A DNA stretch of 64,000 bases, taken from positions 1-64,000 of the forward strand of contig JAPDQB010000027.1 of assembly GCA_034506175.1 (NCBI GenBank), in the 5' to 3' direction. The position numbers were made by a program, and so were the translations under genes. Below the pieces are notes generated by a model that was not told the origin of the DNA, ran no database searches, and saw only the letters and a program-made list of their open reading frames with translations. The stretch is from a candidate division KSB1 bacterium. GTDB lineage: Bacteria > Zhuqueibacterota > Zhuqueibacteria > Zhuqueibacterales > Zhuqueibacteraceae. Below, piece after piece: positions 1-7,400 of this stretch; positions within the stretch are counted from its first letter, which is position 1; each line of letters opens with the position of its first letter.

Positions 1-2
1 CC

Positions 3-77
3 CGCATTGCTGATTATCCCATCTCGCGCGTCGCCGAGCTTTTGCCACAGAACTGGAAAACTCCATCTCAAATATAA
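3..77 (+). mobile_element. IS66-type transposase, C-terminal tip (partial, cut by window edge)
   Basis: An open frame enters from the left edge and ends at TAA 75-77. Its last residues read RIADYPISRVAELLPQNW followed by a short tail. The 'P-x-S-R-V-x-E-L-L-P-x-x-W' pattern is the usual end of the IS66 transposase (TnpC) C-terminal domain. The rest of the gene lies outside the window, so I cannot tell whether the element is intact. A matching internal IS66 fragment lies at the other end of the window. Confidence 0.7.
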
Positions 78-86
78 ATCATTTGA

Positions 87-118
87 CCCCTCGGTGCAAG
101 ACGGGGTTCACCGAGGGG
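87..118. repeat. Perfect 10-bp stem-loop just after the IS66 gene
   Basis: CCCCTCGGTG (87-96) pairs exactly with CACCGAGGGG (109-118) around a 12-nt loop. It starts 10 nt after the transposase stop. It is followed by AT-rich sequence but no clean U-run, so it may be a transcription stop, a messenger end or part of the insertion sequence terminus. Confidence 0.6.
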
Positions 119-187
119 ATACATTTAAACTATATTTTTCAAGTACTTTATTTAAACCTCATACTCTCGATAAAAACACAATTCAGC

Positions 188-805
188 TTATCTTTTCAAA
201 ATTTTGAACGCCATGCCGCGGCCATGCTTTTGCATGATCGCCAGATTGATCCACGCCAGTGCGAATTGCTCCAGCAGCGCGATTTTATCGTCGCCGCCAA
301 AATCATAGCACTCTGCGAAACCGAGATCTTTGGCGAGTTGTTGGGCGATGGCTTTTCCTCTTTGGCTGCTGCCTGCGACAAACATGTCGATGCCGATGTC
401 GCCATATTTCGGATTGGCCATGTTCTCGAAGCCGGTGGAGTTGAAACATTTGACGACGTCCTCGCACTTGGTTAAAGCTTTGAACGCCTCCACGCCGTGA
501 GCGTAAGGCTCCGGCTTTTGAAATACCGAATTCGTCGCGTCGATGATGATTTTATTTTTTATCTCGCCAAGTGACTTGGCGACATCGTTGATGGCGGCAA
601 CCGGAACAGAGGACAAAATAACGTCGGCGTCCTTTGCCGACTCGCTCACCGATTTGGCGCCGATGTTTTTGTTCGCCGCGACCAATGCTTTGATCTCAAC
701 ATCTTCGAGCTTCCTCACACCTAAAATGACCTCGTGCCCGGCTCTGGCCCAACCAGAAGCGAGCGCCCTGCCGACGTTACCGGCGCCGATAATGGCAATT
801 TTCAT
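188..805 (-). CDS. NAD(P)-binding reductase of the F420-dependent NADP oxidoreductase family
   Basis: 205 residues. The N-terminus has the Rossmann dinucleotide motif GAGNVGRALASGWARAGHEV, followed by a strand ending VILSSVPVAA and a segment IIIDATN, as in the NADP_oxidored_F420 family (also near the 6-phosphogluconate dehydrogenase N-domain). The bacterial members usually act as soluble NADPH-dependent reductases whose substrate is unknown, and nothing here shows that F420 is used. It is transcribed in the same direction as the DJ-1/PfpI gene upstream (gap about 100 nt) and is probably part of the same stress-response group controlled by the HxlR regulator. The start ATG at 805 is followed directly by the Rossmann strand, so the length is well supported. 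Confidence 0.8.
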   Translation of the reverse strand: MKIAIIGAGNVGRALASGWARAGHEVILGVRKLEDVEIKALVAANKNIGAKSVSESAKDADVILSSVPVAAINDVAKSLGEIKNKIIIDATNSVFQKPEPYAHGVEAFKALTKCEDVVKCFNSTGFENMANPKYGDIGIDMFVAGSSQRGKAIAQQLAKDLGFAECYDFGGDDKIALLEQFALAWINLAIMQKHGRGMAFKILKR

Positions 806-901
806 GATAGACTCCTGATAAAAATGGTTTGTCGTAACGCCTTTTGACGCCGGATGTCACAACAAAATTTGCGCCTGAAGGCGGCAACGACGAAAGGTTT
901 T

Positions 902-1648
902 TTACACACCCAAAGCTTCAATAACTAATTTTGCAGCGGCAGCGCCGGAGTATTGCTGTTGCCCGGTGATCAGCCTGCCGTCGCGCACCGCAAACGGCTT
1001 GAACATGCCGCCGGTGATGAAGTTGGTATTGGGAAGCTTCTTCGCTTCATCTTCAATCCAGAATGGTTGAATGCGTTTGCCCACGAAGCTGTCGGCAAAT
1101 TGCTCTTCGGAATTGGCAAAGCCCGTCCAGGTTTTGCCGTCAACGAGTAATTTCCCGTCGCTCAGCTTGGCCTTGAGCAAAACGCAAGTCGCGTGGCAAA
1201 CCACAGCAACGACTTTGCCGGCTTCATAGAAATCCGCAACGAATTGGTGCAGCTTCGCATCGTCGATGAACGTGTACATCGGTGATTGCCCACCGGCGAG
1301 AAAGAGGGCGTCGTAGTCGGCAATCTTCACCTGCGCCAGGCTTTTGGTGTTTTCGAGCAGCGCTGCATGTTTGGGACTGCTCAGAAATCCCCAACTGACT
1401 AGATCATGCGCCGCATAGCCGCTCTCATGGCGCGGGTCGCTAAAACCGTCGAGTTCCAGCTTGCCGCCTTTGGGACTGACAATTTCGACTTGATAACCGT
1501 GCTCGGTGAATTCGAAGTAGGGATGGGTCAGCTCCGCGGCCCAAAAGCCAATCGGCCAGCCGGTTTGTTTCGAAATCGAAGGATTGGCGGCGACCATCAA
1601 GACTTTTTTCGGCTTGTTGGAATCAACGACATTGATATTTGCGCTCAT
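902..1648 (-). CDS. DJ-1/PfpI family protein (type 1 glutamine amidotransferase fold)
   Basis: About 248 residues. The nucleophile elbow reads AVVCHATCVLL, with the Cys-His pair typical of Hsp31/DJ-1-like proteins. Other family blocks are DALFLAGGQSPMYTF, and near the C-terminus LITGQQQYSGAAAAK, which matches the 'TGQNPxS' block. Such proteins act as glyoxalase III or protein deglycase-like enzymes, or as chaperones in carbonyl stress; the exact activity is not visible. GTG 1654, ATG 1651 and ATG 1648 are possible starts; AGG at 1656-1658 is best spaced for 1648. It is divergent from the HxlR gene, and the shared 130-nt spacer carries operator-like palindromes. Confidence 0.85.
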   Translation of the reverse strand: MSANINVVDSNKPKKVLMVAANPSISKQTGWPIGFWAAELTHPYFEFTEHGYQVEIVSPKGGKLELDGFSDPRHESGYAAHDLVSWGFLSSPKHAALLENTKSLAQVKIADYDALFLAGGQSPMYTFIDDAKLHQFVADFYEAGKVVAVVCHATCVLLKAKLSDGKLLVDGKTWTGFANSEEQFADSFVGKRIQPFWIEDEAKKLPNTNFITGGMFKPFAVRDGRLITGQQQYSGAAAAKLVIEALGV

Positions 1649-1727
1649 CATCACACCTATTAAGTTTTAAGATTGAGGCCATAAAAGTTTCTTGTTGCAA
1701 ATTTAAGGACAAATGGCTATTCTGTCA

Positions 1728-1767
1728 AGTATGCACTTTTAAGTAGGATACTCACTTTAGAGTAAGT
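1728..1767. promoter_or_regulatory. Candidate HxlR operator (two adjacent palindromes)
   Basis: ACTCACTTTAGAGTAAGT at 1750-1767 is an 18-nt palindrome with 14 of 18 symmetric positions. It abuts a second dyad at 1728-1752 with arms AGTAT...ATACT around ACTTTTAAGT. HxlR-family regulators typically bind ACTT/AAGT-type dyads in the divergent spacer next to their own gene. The sites end 18 nt before the HxlR start codon, which fits autoregulation and control of the DJ-1 gene. Confidence 0.5.
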
Positions 1768-1784
1768 AAACCGTTGAGAGCAAC

Positions 1785-2174
1785 ATGCCAAAATTTGAAT
1801 TTCGCAGCAAAACTTATAACAACCCGGTTGAGTTGGCGTTGGAAGTCATTGGCGGAAAATGGAAAATGCCGATTCTCTGGAGATTAAAAGAAAAGCCCTG
1901 GCGCTATGGCGAGCTGAAAAAAAGTCTGGGGCAGATCACGCACAAGATGCTGACCGAACAACTGCGTGAATTGGAACGGGATGGCTTAATCCATCGCGAA
2001 GTTTATCAGGTGGTACCGCCGAAAGTCGAATATTCGCTGACCCCGCAAGGCGAAACCACTGTGCCGATTATCGAAAGCTTGCGGGAGTGGGGCGCGGCAG
2101 TTAGAGATGGAAAATTAGAGGCGCTTCGAAAGATGCGAAAACCAGGATTGCGCAAGCCCACATCACGCCGTTGA
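1785..2174 (+). CDS. HxlR-family winged-helix transcriptional regulator
   Basis: 129 residues with the full HxlR domain at about 10-100. It begins with [20 protein letters not shown], the diagnostic 'xxGGKWxxxIL' block, then [20 protein letters not shown] (recognition helix) and the wing segment VEYSLTPQG. These are small dimeric DNA-binding proteins that often sense electrophiles or aldehydes and control a divergent gene. The partner here is the DJ-1/PfpI protein. The start ATG is preceded by a purine-rich TTGAGAG. No cysteine is present in the domain, so a redox-sensing thiol mechanism is not supported. Confidence 0.9.
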   Translation: MPKFEFRSKTYNNPVELALEVIGGKWKMPILWRLKEKPWRYGELKKSLGQITHKMLTEQLRELERDGLIHREVYQVVPPKVEYSLTPQGETTVPIIESLREWGAAVRDGKLEALRKMRKPGLRKPTSRR

Positions 2175-2610
2175 TTCACTCGGCTTCTTTTCCGCCGAAC
2201 CTTGCAGGTTTCGTCGGCAACGGCATCACTGCGACGCCAACGTTTTTCGATTTCGGAGGCAAAATAATCAACAAGGAAGTTCTTTTTGGGTCTGCTGCGA
2301 GCATCTCTGGAACTTTACCGCAAGAAAACAAGGTAAGACGGCGCGGAGTTGGATGCTCTCGATCTGGTTGCCCCTGATTTTATTCCAAAGAACATGGCGG
2401 TCTGTGCCGGTCGTTGCCCTGCTTTTTGTCATCGCCGGTTATTTCATTCTGCGAATGAAAACGAATTGAAATTTCGCGACGCGCTGAGTTTTTAGTCGGT
2501 GCTATAGTTGTAAATGCTCCGGCTGCCGATCTTCAAACATTCATGGCCAATCCTTTACCGGCTTGGCCTTTTTATTTGGCTTTTCCAACTTTTCGCCAAC
2601 AACTTTTCCC
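2175..2610. other. Intergenic stretch with a possible small membrane peptide or gene relic
   Basis: No gene of normal size. At 2353-2469 (+) a 38-codon frame starts with MLSIWLPLILFQ and has two hydrophobic segments ending FILRMKTN. A GGAG lies 4 nt before its ATG. A neighbouring frame ends ...LLRASLELYRKKTR just upstream. Together they could be the frameshifted end of a membrane protein gene or a small membrane peptide. I do not recognise a family. Confidence 0.25.
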
Positions 2611-2639
2611 TTGACATGCAAGTGTCAATCCATTATTTT
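2611..2639 (+). promoter_or_regulatory. Sigma-70 type promoter upstream of dprA, with overlapping palindrome
   Basis: TTGACA (2611-2616), 17-nt spacer, TATTTT (2634-2639). The -35 box is half of the dyad TTGACA-tgcaag-TGTCAA (2611-2628), which could be an operator. The dprA start is about 80 nt downstream of the -10 box. Confidence 0.55.
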
Positions 2640-2718
2640 CAAGTGCGGGCATTACGCGCGCTGATTGAACTGACCAGGTCAAATTAATCAAAGCAAAACA
2701 ATTTTCCAGTTTGAGGAA

Positions 2719-3819
2719 GTGAATCACAACGACCTTTCTGCCTTGCTGCAATTGCTCGTTGTTCCCGGCATCGGGCCGGCGCGCGTGCGGGCTTTGGTGG
2801 GCCATTTTCACTCGACCGAGGCGGTTTTATCCGCGCCGGTTCATGCCCTGAGCCGCGTCGAAGGCATCGAGCAGACGTTGGCGGAAAATATTCACCAAGC
2901 CAACAATGCGGCGATTGCGCAACAGCAGATTACATTGGCGGAACGGCATGGATGCCGCTTGCTGACGTTTTGGGATGCGGACTTTCCAACGATCTTAAAA
3001 AAAATTTACGATCCGCCGGTTCTGTTGTTTGTGAAGGGTGATTTGCGCGCGAATGACAAGTCGGCCATCGCGATTGTCGGAACGCGGGCGCCGACCGAGT
3101 ATGGTAAATTGGCGGCGGAGCGGTTGACCGCGGCGTTCGCTTCGCGCCGGATGACGATTGTCAGCGGCCTGGCGCGCGGCATCGATACGGTGGCACATCA
3201 AACCGCCATCAAATCCGGCGGAAGAACCATCGCCGTGCTCGGCTCCGGCCTGGACATCATTTACCCGCCCGAAAATCACCGGCTGGCGCAGGAGATTGCC
3301 CAGCACGGCGCGCTGGTCTCCGAATATTTTTTCGGCACCAAACCCGACGCGGTGAATTTTCCGCGGCGCAATCGCATCATCAGCGGTCTGTCTTGCGGCG
3401 TGCTCGTCGTTGAAGCCGGCGAAGAAAGCGGCGCGCTGATTACCGCGCAAACCGCGCTCGAACAAGGCCGTGAGGTGTTCGCCGTGCCCGGCAGCATTTT
3501 CAGCCCCAAAAGCCTCGGCCCGCATCGGCTGATTCAAGACGGCGCCAAGCTGGTTATCAGCATTGATGATATTCTGGTGGAACTGCCGCAGCAACTCGAT
3601 ATTTTCGACCAGAGAAAAACCGCTGAACCCCCGCTCGTTAACTTGACTGAAACCGAACAAAAGGTGCTGGCGCAACTTTCACACGAGCCGATTCATATTG
3701 ATTTGTTGGCGCGCCAGACGGGCCTGCCAACGGCGCAACTGCTTGCGGCTCTGCTCGAGCTTGAGTTCAAAAATGTTGTCAAACAATTGCCGGGAAAATT
3801 TTTTGTCAAACTCGCCTGA
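2719..3819 (+). CDS. dprA: DNA-processing protein DprA
   Basis: 366 residues. The N-terminal helix-hairpin-helix-like domain contains VVPGIGPARVRALVGHF (about 13-30). The Rossmann-like DNA-binding core runs from about 110 to 290 with AIVGTRAPTEYG, IVSGLARGIDTVAH, GSGLDIIYPPENH, NFPRRNRIISGLS and ESGALITAQTALEQGREVFA. A C-terminal winged helix follows (about 305-365). DprA protects incoming single-stranded DNA and loads RecA during natural transformation. No other competence gene is in the window. The start is GTG 2719; a GAGGA precedes it at an unusually short distance. No ATG exists upstream in frame before a stop, so the start is slightly uncertain. Confidence 0.95.
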   Translation: MNHNDLSALLQLLVVPGIGPARVRALVGHFHSTEAVLSAPVHALSRVEGIEQTLAENIHQANNAAIAQQQITLAERHGCRLLTFWDADFPTILKKIYDPPVLLFVKGDLRANDKSAIAIVGTRAPTEYGKLAAERLTAAFASRRMTIVSGLARGIDTVAHQTAIKSGGRTIAVLGSGLDIIYPPENHRLAQEIAQHGALVSEYFFGTKPDAVNFPRRNRIISGLSCGVLVVEAGEESGALITAQTALEQGREVFAVPGSIFSPKSLGPHRLIQDGAKLVISIDDILVELPQQLDIFDQRKTAEPPLVNLTETEQKVLAQLSHEPIHIDLLARQTGLPTAQLLAALLELEFKNVVKQLPGKFFVKLA

Positions 3820-3837
3820 AAATTATAGAAAAAAACG

Positions 3838-3866
3838 TTGACTGAATCTCAGATGATTTGTATATT
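3838..3866 (+). promoter_or_regulatory. Promoter for tRNA-Ser(UGA)
   Basis: TTGACT (3838-3843), 17-nt spacer, TATATT (3861-3866). The predicted transcript start lies about 30 nt before the tRNA. It has the same architecture as the promoters at 2611, 6621, 9014 and 18139. Confidence 0.6.
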
Positions 3867-3904
3867 TATTCGTTCGCATCATTTAAGGCCTAAATGAATT
3901 TTCC

Positions 3905-3989
3905 GGAGAGCTAGACCTAATTGGTAAGGCGGCGGTCTTGAAAACCGCTGGGCTTATCACCCTTGGGAGTTCGAGTCTCCCGCTCTCCG
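3905..3989 (+). tRNA. tRNA-Ser (anticodon TGA)
   Basis: Acceptor GGAGAGC pairs with GCTCTCC (3982-3988), followed by discriminator G. The anticodon stem GCGGT/ACCGC holds loop CTTGAAA, which gives TGA. The T arm is GGGAG-TTCGAGT-CTCCC. A long variable arm marks it as a class II tRNA, as expected for Ser. CCA is not encoded. Confidence 0.93.
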
Positions 3990-4029
3990 CGAGTGTTTGC
4001 TCCTTGTCAAATTTCAACAAATTACAGGC

Positions 4030-4353
4030 ATGCCTCTTGTCGAATTTCATCGTCTTCTGGATTCTGACAATGCTCTTCGAGTACGATTTGAAGTGGGGCA
4101 TGGTCAAGTTCTAAAGTTTATCGTGCAACTTGAATGTCGTTTTGATGGCGATGAAGATTGGACACCTGTGGTTGGATACGATACGGCGCATGGCTTCGCT
4201 CATTGTGATAGGTTGCATCCCTATAAGGAACCCGAAAAAATTCCGATGGCAACGAGCGACGACAATGAAGCCTTGAATTTTGCAATGAGTGACTTGGCTA
4301 ACAATTGGGTAGAATACCGCATGAGGTATGAAAAATGGCTGAAGCAAAAATAG
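4030..4353 (+). CDS. DUF7718-like small protein, paired with DUF5647
   Basis: 107 residues from ATG 4030; a TTG at 3997 would add 11 residues and start only 8 nt after the tRNA. The body reads RVRFEVGHGQVLKFIVQLEC, then VVGYDTAHGFAHCDRLHPY, which I recognise as the DUF7718 pattern ('YDTAHGFAHxDxLHPYG'). The biochemical function is unknown. The next gene overlaps its 3' end and belongs to DUF5647. In other genomes these two small proteins occur as a pair, so they probably work together. Codon use is similar to the neighbours. Confidence 0.6.
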   Translation: MPLVEFHRLLDSDNALRVRFEVGHGQVLKFIVQLECRFDGDEDWTPVVGYDTAHGFAHCDRLHPYKEPEKIPMATSDDNEALNFAMSDLANNWVEYRMRYEKWLKQK

Positions 4354-4633
4354 ATACACCAGCTAACGCCGTCGAAAAAATATTCTGCTGACCCGCGAAG
4401 TGATGCGGTATTTACGCGAGAATCCGCAGGTATTCAATGCTTTGCCGGACAAATTTGAATTGCTGATCTTGCCCGAGGATGACCCGGCGATGCGCCTTTA
4501 CAATTTAACCTTACTGGACAAATTTGAAAGTGAAGGCAAGCAGATTGTGTTTGCGCGCATCAAGTCGCGCCAAGAGAAAATATCGAGCAAATTCAGACCA
4601 AGTCTATTCATTCCTGTTCCGATTGCGGCATGA
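4335..4633 (+). pseudogene. DUF5647 protein gene interrupted by a -1 frameshift in an A run
   Basis: ATG 4335 lies inside the last codons of the DUF7718 gene and is preceded by GAGG (4323-4326) at an ideal 8-nt spacing. This frame reads MAEAKIDTPANAVEK and then hits a TGA after the six-A run 4375-4380. One more A (or a -1 slip) gives VEKNILLTREVMRYL and joins the open frame LRENPQVFNALPDKFELLIL...PEDDPAMRLYNL...FARIKS, which is the DUF5647 domain. So the coding sequence is complete except for one base. It could be an assembly error, a real mutation, or slippage on the A run. The tail after FARIKS differs from the family. Confidence 0.6.
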
Positions 4634-4687
4634 TGAACAAGGATGCTGCGGCATCAAATAATGGCTTGAGAGTTTTGCATCTTGTCC

Positions 4688-4777
4688 GGAGAGGTGCCTG
4701 AGTGGCCGAAAGGAGCCGCCTGCTAAGCGGTTGTAGTGACAAAATCGCTACCCAGGGTTCGAATCCCTGCCTCTCCG
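4688..4777 (+). tRNA. tRNA-Ser (anticodon GCT)
   Basis: Acceptor GGAGAGG (4688-4694) pairs with CCTCTCC (4770-4776), discriminator G. The anticodon loop CTGCTAA between CCGC/GCGG gives GCT. The long variable arm and the T arm GGTTCGAATCC are present. CCA is not encoded. Confidence 0.95.
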
Positions 4778-4785
4778 CCTGATTC

Positions 4786-4821
4786 AAAATTTTAAATTGA
4801 AAATTTTCAATTTAAAATTTT
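4786..4821. repeat. 36-nt perfect AT-rich palindrome, copy 1
   Basis: AAAATTTTAAATTG (4786-4799), AAAATTTT, CAATTTAAAATTTT (4808-4821) is exactly self-complementary over 36 nt. A second copy of the same core is at 10800-10835. It lies between a tRNA gene and gltX. It may be a dispersed intergenic repeat or a transcript end; its composition is far from the GC-rich coding background. Confidence 0.85.
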
Positions 4822-4841
4822 ACCATGACGACGCTTTGTTT

Positions 4842-6278
4842 ATGATCGCAGTTCGCTTCGCGCCCAGCCCCACCGGTTATTTGCACATCGGCGGTGCGCG
4901 CACGGCAATTTTTAACTGGCTCTTTGCAAAAAAACACGGCGGCAAGTTTTTTCTGCGCATTGAAGACACCGATCTGCAGCGCTCCGGCGAGGAGATGACG
5001 CGCGCCATTCTCGACAGCTTGAGCTGGCTGGGTCTGGATTGGGATGGCGGGCCGGTATATCAGTCGCAGCGCTTTCCGATTTATCAAAATCAAGCGCAGT
5101 GGCTGGTTCGACAAAAAAAGGCCTATCACTGTTTCTGCTCACTGGAAGAGATCAATGCGGCGCGCGAGCGCGCCAAAGCTGCGAAGCAAAACTTCAAATA
5201 CGACGGCCGCTGCCGAAAACTGGGTCCGCGGGAGATCGAGCAAAATCTTGCTGCCAACAAGCCGTATGCCATCCGCTTTGCGGTGCAGCCCGGCGGCTCG
5301 ACTTCGTTTAAAGATGAGATTCGCGAAGCCGTCAGTGTTGACAACGAGCTCATCGACGATTTTGTGATCTTGCGTTCGGATGGCGTGCCGACGTATCATT
5401 TGGCGGTGGTCGTCGATGATCACGAGATGGGTATTACGCATGTGATTCGTGGCGAAGATCACATCTCCAACACCCCCAAGCAAGTGCTCTTGTATAACGC
5501 CTTCGGCTGGCCGTTGCCGATCTTTGCCCACGTGCCGTTGATTCTCGGCCCCGACAAGTCGCGGCTGAGCAAGCGGCATGGCGCCACCGCCGTCGGCGAG
5601 TATGCGGTCAAAGGCTTTCTGCCGGAAGCGCTGTTCAACTTCTTGGCAGTGCTCGGCTGGTCGCCCGGCGATGATCGTGAAATACTGACCAAAGAAGAAT
5701 TGATTCGGCTGTTCGACCTCTCTGGCATCTCAAAAAGCGGCGCGGTCTTCGACGAGAAAAAGCTCGAATGGATGAACGGCCGGTACATGAGCATGGCGCC
5801 GGTGGAACGGCTCGCGCCGCTGGTGGAAAAATCTTTCATCGATTCCGGCGTAGCCACCGCGGAAGAATTGCAAAACGACCGCGAGTATCTGCTGCAAGTT
5901 TTGGCGCTGCTGAAGCCCAAGGTCAAATTGATTCCGGATTTTGCCACGTTTGGCGCGTATTTTTTCCGCGATCCGGAACAATATGAAGAAGGGGGGCGTT
6001 TGAAACATTGGCAGGATCCGAAAACGCCGGAATATCTGGAAAAGCTGGCGACGCGTTTGGCGGCATTGCGTGAATTTTCACCGCAGAAAGCCGAAGAGGC
6101 GCTGCGGCAGCTGGCAGGCGAAATGGGCCTTGCCGCTTCAAAGCTTATTCATCCGGCGCGTTTGGCGATCAGCGGTTTCGGCATCGGCCCCGGCCTTTTT
6201 GAAATGATGGCGCTGCTCGGCCAGGATCGTGTCGTGCGCCGTTTGCAGAAAGCCGTTAAATTGCTCCAAGCAAACTGA
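4842..6278 (+). CDS. gltX: Glutamate--tRNA ligase (GluRS)
   Basis: 478 residues from ATG 4842, placed because MIAVRFAPSPTGYLHIGG is the canonical N-terminus; an upstream TTG in frame lies inside the palindrome and is rejected. The class I signatures are the HIGH-type HIGG (residues 15-18) and the KMSKS-type LSKRHG (about 242-247). A zinc-type cluster, CFC ... DGRC, is present near residues 95-125. The C-terminal helical anticodon-binding domain is complete. It charges tRNA-Glu, and a tRNA-Glu(CTC) gene lies 166 nt downstream, so the enzyme and its substrate are neighbours. No GlnRS or amidotransferase gene is in the window, so I cannot tell whether it also charges tRNA-Gln. Confidence 0.97.
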   Translation: MIAVRFAPSPTGYLHIGGARTAIFNWLFAKKHGGKFFLRIEDTDLQRSGEEMTRAILDSLSWLGLDWDGGPVYQSQRFPIYQNQAQWLVRQKKAYHCFCSLEEINAARERAKAAKQNFKYDGRCRKLGPREIEQNLAANKPYAIRFAVQPGGSTSFKDEIREAVSVDNELIDDFVILRSDGVPTYHLAVVVDDHEMGITHVIRGEDHISNTPKQVLLYNAFGWPLPIFAHVPLILGPDKSRLSKRHGATAVGEYAVKGFLPEALFNFLAVLGWSPGDDREILTKEELIRLFDLSGISKSGAVFDEKKLEWMNGRYMSMAPVERLAPLVEKSFIDSGVATAEELQNDREYLLQVLALLKPKVKLIPDFATFGAYFFRDPEQYEEGGRLKHWQDPKTPEYLEKLATRLAALREFSPQKAEEALRQLAGEMGLAASKLIHPARLAISGFGIGPGLFEMMALLGQDRVVRRLQKAVKLLQAN

Positions 6279-6333
6279 GCGCGCAAGATGAAAATGGCAA
6301 GGGCAACAAATCAAATTGCTTTTGCCATTTGCC

Positions 6334-6404
6334 TGGGGTGTCGTCCAACGGCAGGACTCCAGACTCTGGATCTGGCTATCTAGGTTCGAATCCTGGCACC
6401 CCAG
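6334..6404 (+). tRNA. tRNA-Gln (anticodon CTG)
   Basis: Acceptor TGGGGTG (6334-6340) pairs with CACCCCA (6397-6403), discriminator G. The anticodon stem CCAGA/TCTGG holds loop CTCTGGA, which gives CTG. The T arm GGTTCGAATCC is present. It is probably co-transcribed with tRNA-Glu, which starts 40 nt later with no promoter between. Confidence 0.93.
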
Positions 6405-6444
6405 CAAGTAAAAAAGAGCAAAAGATAAAGCAAAAAAGATTTTT

Positions 6445-6516
6445 GGCGCATTCGTCTAGTGGTCAGGACGCTGGCCTCTCACGTCGGTAACACGGGTTCG
6501 AATCCCGTATGCGCCA
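6445..6516 (+). tRNA. tRNA-Glu (anticodon CTC)
   Basis: Acceptor GGCGCAT (6445-6451) pairs with ATGCGCC (6509-6515), discriminator A. The anticodon loop CTCTCAC gives CTC. The stem CTGGC/GTCGG contains G-T pairs. The T arm CGGGTTCGAATCCCG is perfect. Confidence 0.92.
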
Positions 6517-6620
6517 CTTTCGAGGATGGAGAATTGGAGAGTGATGATAGAACAAGCAATTCGATTTTTTTATCTTCAATTCTCGATTCCAGCGAAATCG
6601 AAAACAGCTCAAATTAAGGT

Positions 6621-6649
6621 TTGACTTTTTCGGAAAATTTATCTATTTT
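6621..6649 (+). promoter_or_regulatory. Promoter for tRNA-Arg(ACG), probably also tadA
   Basis: TTGACT (6621-6626), 17-nt spacer, TATTTT (6644-6649). The mature tRNA begins 12 nt after the -10 box, so the leader is only a few nucleotides. No second promoter is evident before tadA, so the tRNA and its modifying enzyme may share a transcript. Confidence 0.6.
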
Positions 6650-6660
6650 GTTTTTAACAC

Positions 6661-6734
6661 GCGCCCGTAGCTCAACTGGATAGAGCGCTTGGCTACGGAC
6701 CAAGAGGCTGAGGGTTCAAGTCCTTCCGGGCGTA
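6661..6734 (+). tRNA. tRNA-Arg (anticodon ACG)
   Basis: Acceptor GCGCCCG (6661-6667) pairs with CGGGCGT (6727-6733) through one G-T, discriminator A. The anticodon stem CTTGG/CCAAG holds loop CTACGGA, which gives ACG. This is the tRNA whose A34 is deaminated to inosine by TadA, and tadA is the next gene. Confidence 0.94.
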
Positions 6735-6823
6735 CTCATGAAAGCGGCGGGATTCCGGCCTGCACTTGAAATTTAAAAAGAATCGGGATTTTGGCCGCTT
6801 TAATTTATGCCGGGGCAATCAAC

Positions 6824-7276
6824 ATGACGCACGATCATTGGATGCAATTCGCCCTGCAAGAGGCGGAAAAGGCGCTGGCCAAGGGCGAGGTGCCGATCGG
6901 CGCAGTCGTGGTGATGGAAAATCGAATTATCGGGCGGGGACACAATCTCGTCGAAACGCTGCAAGATGCCACCGCGCATGCTGAAATGCTGGCGCTGACC
7001 GCCGCTGAGGGCACGCAGGCAAGCTGGCGGCTTGAGGGCGCAACGCTCTACGTGACAGTCGAGCCGTGCCCAATGTGCAGCGGCGCGGTGTTGCTGTCAA
7101 GAATTTCAACGCTCGTCTACGGAACCGAAGATGCACGTTTCGGCGCCTGTGGGTCGGCCAGCAATGTCATCGGCAAAAATCCGTTTGGCCCGGCGGTGGA
7201 ATTGGTTGTCGGCGTCAAACGGAATGAATGCCAGGCGTTGTTGCAAGAGTTCTTTAGAACAGTGCGTCAAAAATAA
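6824..7276 (+). CDS. tadA: tRNA-specific adenosine deaminase TadA
   Basis: 150 residues from ATG 6824 (MTHDHWMQFALQEAEKAL). Zinc and catalytic motifs are clear: HAEMLAL (His and proton-shuttling Glu) and the PCPMCSGA cluster with both zinc cysteines. GEVPIGAVVV is the family's substrate-binding block. It deaminates A34 of tRNA-Arg(ACG) to inosine so that CGU, CGC and CGA are all read. The substrate gene lies 90 nt upstream behind a strong promoter. A frame opening at 6791 is longer but lacks conservation at its start; the GGGG 8 nt before 6824 supports the chosen start. Confidence 0.96.
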   Translation: MTHDHWMQFALQEAEKALAKGEVPIGAVVVMENRIIGRGHNLVETLQDATAHAEMLALTAAEGTQASWRLEGATLYVTVEPCPMCSGAVLLSRISTLVYGTEDARFGACGSASNVIGKNPFGPAVELVVGVKRNECQALLQEFFRTVRQK

Positions 7277-7306
7277 TTGCGTTTTATATTTTTACGTTTT
7301 ATTTCC

Positions 7307-7382
7307 GGGGCAGTAGCTCAGCTGGGAGAGCGCCACGTTCGCAACGTGGAGGCCGGCGGTTCGATCCCGCTCTGCTCCACCA
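7307..7382 (+). tRNA. tRNA-Ala (anticodon CGC), CCA encoded
   Basis: Acceptor GGGGCAG (7307-7313) pairs with CTGCTCC (7372-7378), then A and CCA. The anticodon stem CCACG/CGTGG holds loop TTCGCAA, which gives CGC. It is the only tRNA of the cluster with CCA in the DNA; the others lack it. Confidence 0.94.
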
Positions 7383-7400
7383 TTCGATCTCGGATTTATC

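Noticed and set aside
188..805. Calling the reductase a true F420-dependent NADP reductase
   Set aside because: Only the NADP-binding half is recognisable and nothing in the window makes or uses F420.
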